DNA of 8,791 nucleotides from CAZAQB01 sp964487155. GTDB lineage: Bacteria > Pseudomonadota > Gammaproteobacteria > Nitrococcales > Nitrococcaceae. Below the pieces are notes generated by a model that was given only the letters and a program-made list of their open reading frames with translations, did not search any database and was not told where the DNA came from. A program made the translations under genes and the position numbers. The first letter of the stretch is position 1. Every line of letters begins with the position of its first letter. Of this stretch, positions 1 through 7,800 are shown piece after piece. The stretch spans positions 1 to 8,791 of the forward strand of contig CAZAQB010000141.1 in the NCBI GenBank assembly GCA_964487155.1. Reading direction: 5' to 3'.

Positions 1-1677
1 GCCGGCGGCGCGCGCGGCGACTTCGACCTCGGCGGAAGGCCGTTCTTCTGTGACATCAATCTGGTCAACACCGAAAACGACGCCCGCCAGACCACCCGGG
101 GCAGCTTTAACATCGCCCGCATCGCCCAGGCGCTGGGGCCGGTGGACCAGTGTGTCGGCGCGGCCAACGGCTGCGTGCCGCTGGATCTGTTCAGCGGCGC
201 CGGCGGCATCACCAATGAAAGGCTGGACTTCATCAGCTTCTTCGGGGTCGACGTATCGGATCAGGAAATGACCAGCATCTCCGGCAACATCACCGGTGAT
301 CTGTTCAGCCTTCCGGCCGGCGCGGTGAGCTTTGCTGGTGGCTACGAATACCGCGATCTCAGCGGCAGCTTCCAGCCCGATTCGGTGATCGTGGCCGGCG
401 AAAGCAATGGCATCCCGGCGCTGCCCACCTCGGGCGGCTACGATGTCAACGAACTGTACGGCGAAGTCGTGATTCCACTGCTGTCCGACGTGCCCGGCTT
501 CCAGTAGTTCGATTTCACCGCCGCCGTGCGCTGGTCGGACTTCAGCACCTTCGGCTCGGAAACCACGGCCAAGCTCGGCATCCGCTGGCAGGTGACCGAG
601 GATCTGCTGCTCAGAGGCTCGTTCGCGGAGGGCTTCCGCGCTCCGGGCATCGGCGAACTGTTCGGCTCGGCCAGCCGCTTCGACGCAGTACTCAACGATC
701 TGTGTACCGACTTCAACAACTCCGGCGTATCGCAGGCCATCATCGACAACTGCATCGCGCTGGGCGTGCCGGCCGACGGCAGTTTCGTCCAGGTCAACCC
801 GCAGATTTCGGTGACCACCGGCGGCATTCGCGACCTCAGGCCCGAGACCTCGGACAGCTACATGGCCGGCGGCGTCTACAGCCCGGGATGGGTTGACGGC
901 CTGAGCTGGGCCAACCGGCTGGACTTCAGCGTGACCTGGTGCAGACACGAGATCGACGACGCCATTCAGGCGCTGGACGCGCAAACCCAGCTCAACGCCT
1001 GCGTCCGCACGCTCAACGATGCCTTTTGCGACGGCATTTCGCGCGCCGGCGTCGGCGCCATCAACGGCTTCAACAACCGCCTGACCAACATCGGCGGCAT
1101 CGAAACCGACGGCTTCGATTTCGGCCTCGACTATGCCTCCCCGGCCACCGGATTCGGCCAGTTCGGCGTCGACTGGAACACCACCTTCGTCAACGACTTC
1201 GACGAACTGCTGCTGGATCCGTCCGACCCGTCACGGCTGGCGGCGCGTGGTCTCGTCGGGCTTGAGGAAAACGACTCGGCCATTCCCGAGTGGCAGTCGA
1301 ACATGCGGATCAACTGGAACCTCGGCCCGCGGTCGGCCAACTGGACCATCCGCTACATCGACAACGTCACCGAAGGATGCTCCGACTTCCTCGACGTCAC
1401 CCCGAACAGCCTGACCAACCCGGGCCTGTGCTCGAACCCGGACTTCGATGACAACAGACTGTCGCGCAACCGGCTCGGAACGACCTTTTACCACAACGTC
1501 CAGGTCGGATGGACCAGCACGCTGGAAGGCTATGGCCTCGACCTGACCGCGGGCGTGCGCAACCTGTTCGACCGCGACCCGCCGATCTGCCTGAGCTGCT
1601 CGCTGAACGGTTTCGACGTCACCACGCACGAAATCCCGGGCCAGTTCTGGTATCTGCGCGCTGATCTGAGATTCTGA
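1..1677 (+). pseudogene. TonB-dependent outer-membrane receptor, C-terminal part, interrupted by in-frame TAG
   Basis: This is the beta-barrel part of a TonB-dependent receptor, an outer-membrane transporter for siderophores, vitamin B12, glycans or similar ligands. The frame is open from base 1, so the start, signal peptide, TonB box and plug lie upstream of the window. Visible barrel hallmarks are the AAVRWSDFSTFG strand/turn just after the stop, the FRAP motif at window codons 212-215 (in the GFRAPGIGELF context), IGGIETDGFDFGLDY, RNLFDRDPP, and the terminal strand ending FWYLRADLRF with the final aromatic expected for BAM-mediated insertion. Cysteines fall in close pairs typical of extracellular-loop disulfides (codons 51/58, 235/251, 334/343, 460/477, 530/533). 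Codon 169 (505-507) is TAG, yet homology continues in the same frame on both sides with no frameshift, so the lesion is one base change. No Shine-Dalgarno sequence supports restart at the GTG at 526. It could be a recent pseudogene, a sequencing error or a readthrough/suppressed codon. The ligand cannot be assigned. Confidence 0.88.
505..507 (+). other. In-frame amber codon inside the receptor
   Basis: TAG follows GFQ and precedes FDFTAAVRW. Many receptors of this class have a Ser, Tyr or other ordinary residue between a PGFQ-like strand and the next barrel strand, so TCG, TAC or CAG changed by one base would give this codon. The frame is open for 168 codons before it within the window and 389 codons after it. 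Confidence 0.9.
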
Positions 1678-1694
1678 TCCGAGCATCCGCTCAC

Positions 1695-1717
1695 CCGCCG
1701 GCGCCCCGCGCCGGCGG
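1695..1717 (+). terminator. GC-rich perfect hairpin after the receptor gene, possible terminator
   Basis: A 9-bp perfect inverted repeat (CCGCCGGCG at 1695-1703 pairing with CGCCGGCGG at 1709-1717) closes a 5-base CCCCG loop, starting 18 bases after the receptor stop. The position suits a terminator separating the receptor from the giant gene. There is no T tract after it (CAATCCTTACG follows), so it may instead slow polymerase, protect the mRNA 3' end or be a simple extragenic palindrome. Confidence 0.45.
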
Positions 1718-1802
1718 CAATCCTTACGTCGCACTGGCATTCGATTAGAAACTGCGATACGCTCCACAACTGGTGGCGTTCAGACGCCCGCGCTTTGATT
1801 CT
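1718..1802 (+). other. Intergenic leader before the giant gene; no clear promoter
   Basis: The promoter of the giant gene should lie here if the hairpin at 1695-1717 terminates upstream transcription, but no convincing -35/-10 pair at 16-18 base spacing was seen. A small 5-bp hairpin (GGCGT at 1775-1779, TCAG loop, ACGCC at 1784-1788) sits in the probable 5' leader just ahead of the ribosome binding site. Its role is unknown and it may be chance. Confidence 0.3.
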
Positions 1803-1809
1803 AAGGGAG
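1803..1809 (+). promoter_or_regulatory. Shine-Dalgarno sequence deciding the start of the giant gene
   Basis: AAGGGAG lies six bases before the ATG at 1816. It selects that ATG over the in-frame TTG at 1795, which lies upstream of this site and would put seven extra polar residues ahead of the signal peptide. Confidence 0.8.
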
Positions 1810-1815
1810 AACACA

Positions 1816-1887
1816 ATGCATTTCAGGCTCCGGGATTGGTTCCTCGTTGCCGGTTTTTTGCTGACCGCACATTCTCAGCTTTCCGCT
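1816..1887 (+). other. Sec signal peptide of the giant protein
   Basis: MHFRLRDWF supplies the basic n-region and VAGFLLTA the hydrophobic core. LSA before QT at residues 24/25 fits the A-x-A/S-x-A type cleavage rule. It implies export to the periplasm or beyond. Confidence 0.8.
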
Positions 1888-4800
1888 CAAACGATCGATT
1901 ACGAGGTACTACTGGACCTTGATCTGAATCCCGGCACCGGCTGCACCGTGACCCCGGCCAGCGGAACTCCAATCGACGGCGTCGACGCGCGCGTCCGCGC
2001 CACGGTCGATTCCGGGCTGCTGCAGGTGGTTGCGCTGGAAACCGAACAATGCTCTGGCGCCGCGTTCTCCGCGCCGGTCCCCGTGGCCGGCGTCGCCGTG
2101 CCCTACCCGGTGGCGACCAATGTCGGCATCGGCGGTGGCGACGCGGTCGAGCTGGCCGCGTCCCGCAACGCGCTGGGCGCCGACGGCGCCGCGCTGATCG
2201 GGCTGACCTTTACCGGCGACAATGGCGCCAGTTCGGACGAACTGGCCACGGTTGGCGGCACGCCCGGCGGTGGTCCGATTCTGTTCGGTTTGCCGGTGCA
2301 GATTCCCGCGCTTTCGCTGCTTGGCCTGGTAGTTCTGATCGGCGCGCTGCTGATCGTGGCCGCGCTGGCGCATCGCCGCATGGGGCGGGTCGGCAGTTTC
2401 ATGGCTGTGATGCTGGTCGCCACTGCCGCGTGGGCCATGACCTTCGTGATCGACGGCGACATTTCCGACTGGACCGGCGTCGGTCCGATCGCCCAGGACC
2501 CGGGGGGCGATTCCACCGATGGCTCGGCCTCGGCCGACATCGTCGCGGCGTTCGCCGCGCTGGACGGGGACCGGCTGGTGTTCCGCGTCGACGTCGCAGA
2601 CCTCGAAAACCAGGCGCCGGTGGCCAACGACGACGCCTTCAGCGTCGACGAAGACACCGCTTTGAACGAGCCCGCGCCGGGCGTGCTGGCCAACGACAGC
2701 GATCCCGAGATGGACCCGATCATCGCCGTGCTGGATGCCGGCCCGGCCAATGCCCAGAGCTTCACCCTGAACGCCGATGGCAGCTTCGACTACACCCCGA
2801 ACGCCGATTTCAACGGCGCCGACAGCTTCACCTACTTCGTCAACGACGGCCAGGCCAATTCCGCCCCGGCCACCGTGACGATCACGGTCAACCCGATCAA
2901 CGATCCGCCGGTTGCGGCGGACGACGCGGCGACGACGAACGAAGACACCCAGATTGACATCGACGCACTGGCCAACGACAGCGACGTCGACGGCAGTCTC
3001 GATCCGGCTACGGTCAACGTGACCAGTGGACCGGCCAACGGAACGACCAGCGTCAACCCGGCGACTGGTGTCGTCACCTACACTAAATCCGGCGACTTCA
3101 ACGGCGCCGACAGCTTCGTCTACGAAGTCTGCGACGACGGCACGCCGCTGCCGGCACTGTGCAGTTCGGCCAGCGTGAGCATCACCGTCGATCCGGTCAA
3201 CGACGCGCCATCTTTCACGGCCAGCAACCCACCGGCCGTCGACGAGGACGCCGGCCCGCAGACCGTCGCCGGCTGGGTGACCGCCTTCGATCCCGGTCCG
3301 GGCGAAGGCGGCCAGTCGGTGCTGGCCTACATTGTGAGCAACGTCTCCACCCCGGGCCAGTTCAGCGCCGGGCCCGTTGTGGACGTCGCCGGCAACCTGA
3401 GTTACACCCCGGCAGCCGACGCTTTCGGCAGCTCGACCTTCGACGTCGCGGTGCGCGACGACGGCGGCACCGGCAACGGCGGCACCGACACCAGTCCGGC
3501 GCAGACCTTCACGATCACCATCAATCCCGTCGATGACCCGCCGGTCGCTGTCAACGACAGCGCGACGGTCGCCGAGGACGATCCGGCCACGACAATTAAC
3601 GTGCTGGCCAATGACACCGATATCGACGGCGGTCCGGTCGGTATCGTATCGGTCACCCAGCCGGCCGGCGGCACGGTCGTGATCACCGGCGGCGGCACGG
3701 GCCTGACTTACCAGCCCGATCCAGACTTCTGCAACGACGGCACGCCCACCGACGACTTCACCTACATCCTGAACGGCGGTTCCTTCGCCACGGTGGCGGT
3801 GACTGTCAGTTGCGTCAACGACCCGCCCGTCGTGATTTTCCCGACCGCCGGCGTCAATTTCGACCCCAACGTCGGCCCGGTCAATATCGACCCGGCCGCG
3901 ACGCTGACCGATATCGACTCCACTCGGTTCAATCGGGTCGAGACCACGCTGGACATCGGCGGGATGTGCGATCCGCTCGATACCCTGACGGTCCAGGACC
4001 AGGGCGCAGGCGCCGGCCAGATCGGCTTCGACGGCGTCACGGTGACATTCGAGGGTACGGCCATCAGCACTGCCGTCCAGCCCTGGGCCTGCAACGATCC
4101 TGGTACGGGTGATCAAAACGCCTTCAGCATCGACCTCGGCACCAATGCCGACCAGGTGGCCACGGAGGCGCTGCTGCGCGCGCTGCAGTTTTCGAGCACC
4201 TCCGCGGATAGCACCTCGCGTACCGCCGAGGTTGTCGTCGCCGACGACGCCAATGCGACCGGCAGTGCGGCCCAGACGATCACCCTCATCAGGGCGCCGA
4301 TCGCCAACAACGACGGCCCCTTCAACGTGCCCGTCGGTGATCCACTGAACCTGCCGGCCGGCACGCTGTTCAACGACAATGGTTCCGGCGCGGACGACCG
4401 GGGCTTGCCGCTGGCCGATGTTGAAAGCTTCGGCGGTGGCGACCTTGGCGGGTCCGTTACGGACAACCTCGCGGGCGCAAGCGCCTCCCTGGCGGGCGGA
4501 ACGCTGCAGCTCAACGCCGATGGCTCCCTGTCGTTGACGGGCACCAGCGTGGCTGGGACGGTGACCTTCGACTATCGAATCACCAATGCTGCCGGATCGG
4601 ACGATGCATCGGTGACCATCATCGTCCAGTTGGCGCCCACCGCCAACGACGATACCGTGGCGCCCGCAAGCAACCCCGGAGACACGTTCCACACGGCGAT
4701 CAACACGCAGCTGTCGCCGGCCGACGGCTCGCCGGAAGACCTGGACACGAATGACGACCTCGGCGCCCCGGCCGCGACGATCGCCAGCTTCGGCGCGATT

Positions 4801-7800
4801 CAGACCAATGATGGTGCCGGCGCACTCAACGCCCCGGCAGGCACCGTCACCAGCACTGTGCAGGGCAATACCGTTACGCCGCTTCCGAACTATCCCGACG
4901 GCAGCCTGGTGGTGAACAGCAACGGGACCTTTGCGTTTACCCCGCCGACCGACTATGCCGGCCTGTTCGCCTTCGCCTATCGACTGAGCAACAGCGCGGG
5001 AACCAGCGACGCCACGGTCACGCTGGCCGTCGGCAACCGTCCGGCATGCAGTGTCGATGCCTACGCCGGTACCGCAAACATCGATTTCGGGATCAATGCG
5101 GCCGGCGGCGTCCTTGCCAACGACGCAGGCAGCAGCGTCACGGTCACCCGGGCCATGGGAAGCGCCGCAAACGTCGGCATCCAGGCGGCAACGACCAATG
5201 GCGGGTTCGTCACGCTGAACGCCGACGGCAGCTTCGATTACAGTCCGCCGGCCGGCGTGACCGGCGCGAATGCCGACAGTTTCAACTATGCGATCGGGAA
5301 TGGTTTTGGCGAAGTCACCACGAACTGCACCGCCAACATCAGCCTGAACACCGATGCCGGTGCCGTGCCCTGGTTCATCTCCCGCGGGGCCGGCGGCGCC
5401 AATGTCGGCACCTTCGCCGATCCGTTCACCAGCATCGCGGCGTTCAACGCGGTCAACAACGGTACGGGCAGCAATCCAGGCAACGGCGATATCGTCTACA
5501 TCTTTGCCGACCTGCCCGGCTTCTACAACGAAGCCGACGGGATCAACCTGCTTGCCGGGCAGGAGGTCTACGGCGGGACCGTACAGTTCAATACTGTCTT
5601 CACCGCATCGGGCAGCACCAGCACGGCCTACAGCAGCTTCGCCGCCACGACAGAGGCTGGCCGGACCCAAATCCGCACGACCGGCGACGACGCCTTCGAC
5701 ATCTTCGCCAACAACACGATCAGGGGCTTCACGGTCGACAGCACCGCCGCATATGCCTTCGCCGACAGCGGCGGCAATATCGGCGCCACGACCATCAGCG
5801 ATGTCTCCACGTTCAACAACGGCGGCGTGTTCAATCTCCAGAACGGCGGCACGATCAGCGCCACGCTGGACCGGATGAGCGCCAGCGTTTCCAGCGCCGG
5901 ACAGGCCGTGATCGCGCTCAACGGCATTTCCGGGAGCATTACCGATACGACGCCGGGCGGGATCATCCACACCGGCAGCGGCAATGTTTTCGACATCCGA
6001 AACGGGCCGGTGTCCGTGACCGCTTCGTCCCCGGTGACAAAGAACGCCGGAACGGGGACTGCCATCTTCCTGAGCAACGCCGACGGCACGATTACGCTAA
6101 GCGGCACCCTCGATATCTCTTCGGGAACGGCCGGCATCAACGTCGAGAACGGCAGCGACGGCAGCCTGAACATTACCGCCGCCGGTTCCATCATCCGGGG
6201 TATCCAGGGCATCCCGTTCCGCGTCAACAACAGTGCGATGTCCATCGACTACGACGGCAATATCACGCATGAACAGGCCGTCGGATCGCTTGTCTCTGCG
6301 CGCGCGGTCGAGATCGTCGGCGGCACGGGTACGATCTCGCTGGACGGCCTGCTGGATGTGGGCAGCAGCATCGATCGCGCCACCGGCGAAGCGGTATTCC
6401 TCAGCGCTACCGGTGCCGCCAACCTGATCACTTTCAACGTCGTCGACGCGTTCATGCTCGACGCCCCGGTATTCGTCAGCCAGGTCAGCGGCAACGTTGC
6501 GATGAACCGCATGCGCGTCGATTGCGACGGGAACCTCGTTGCCAACGGCAGCACCCACTGCGTGCAGGTCAGCGACACGGTTTCTTCCGGCTTCACGATC
6601 GAGGCGCTGACGACCCGCTTGGGCGATGCCGGCGATGCCGGCGGCGCGCTGTCGCTGAACAACACCACCGGCGTGTGGACCGTCGAAGACATTTCCGGTG
6701 GGCTCTTCGGGCTCGACGAGACCACGGTGTTCGGACTCAATTTCGGGACGCTCAATATCGCGACCGTCAACAGCGGGACTTCGCCGGGCGGGCCGGCGGC
6801 CGGTGCGATCACCGCCGGCAACCAGCCCGCGTTCGACCTCGAGAACGGCACGATGAACATCGCGGCGCAAAGCGTCTCGGCATTCCCGTCGGGCGGCGGC
6901 GTCCTGTCGGTCGGTATCCGGCTGGTAAATACCGGCGGCGCCGGCTTTACCGTGACCGGCGACGGTTCGGCCGCCAACAACCAGTCCGGCGGCGTCATCG
7001 AAAGCGTCACGACGAACGCGATCCAGCTGACCAACACGACGGCGGTGACGCTCAATCAGATGCGAATCGGTGCCGCCGGTGCGTTGGCGAACATCGCGCG
7101 AAGCGGCCTTCTCGCCGAGGGAGTGGCCGGGCTGACGGTTCGCGATTCAGACTTCATCAACGCTTCGGGAGACGATGCAGGCGGCGGGAATAATTTCGCC
7201 GCTATTCGGGTGTTGTTCCCGACAGCTGGCAGCAACATTACCCTGACTGGCAATCTCTTCCAGCGCTCGTTCGAGGACCATGTGCGAGTCGAGAACGGAA
7301 ATGGAGCGATTGGAGGTGGCACCGTGCTCGGCAACGTATTACTGACTCAAAATATATTTGACGACAATGACGCAAGTGGTCAAGGAAACGATGCGTTTCT
7401 CTACGTTGGGGACAATGGGTCGGACGCAACGATCACGGTCCAAGGAAACGAATTCTTCAATTCCGACGGCGACCATATTCAAATCGCGCTGAATGGTAGC
7501 GCGTCGGCTGACCTGACCATCGGCGGCGCTGGCACAGGAGCTGGAAACATACTCACATCCAACGGGGTCGGAAACGTTCTTGGCTCCGGCATCACGATCA
7601 GCTCCGGTCAAGGAGCTGGCGGCACGAACTTTTCCGGAAACCTCACCTATCTGATTCAAGGCAATAACATTCAGGATGCAGTTGCCGCCGCGATCAACGT
7701 CAACTTGAGCCCCTCGTCGACCGCAGGCATTCGCTACAGCGGAACGATTGACAGCAACATCATCGGCGCGTCTGGTGATGCATTCTCCGGGGGCTTTGGA

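Noticed and set aside
526..1677. The downstream half of the receptor as an independent gene starting at GTG 526
   Set aside because: The GTG encodes the Val of a conserved barrel strand (AAVRW), there is no Shine-Dalgarno sequence, and the product would lack a signal peptide. It is the continuation of the interrupted receptor.
1795..1815. TTG at 1795 as the start of the giant gene
   Set aside because: The Shine-Dalgarno sequence at 1803-1809 lies downstream of it and is well spaced for the ATG at 1816.
2614..5355. CRISPR-like or satellite repeat array
   Set aside because: The periodicity is at protein level (Ig-like modules of about 95-160 residues). Nucleotide identity between modules is patchy and there are no short direct repeats with uniform spacers.
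1909..5970. A 1353-codon open frame on the minus strand opposite the giant gene
   Set aside because: It is in exact codon register with the sense gene, so its stops can only come from sense TTA, CTA or TCA codons, which are avoided in this GC-rich gene. Its translation is an Arg/Gly/Val/Asp-rich product without domains. It is a composition artefact.
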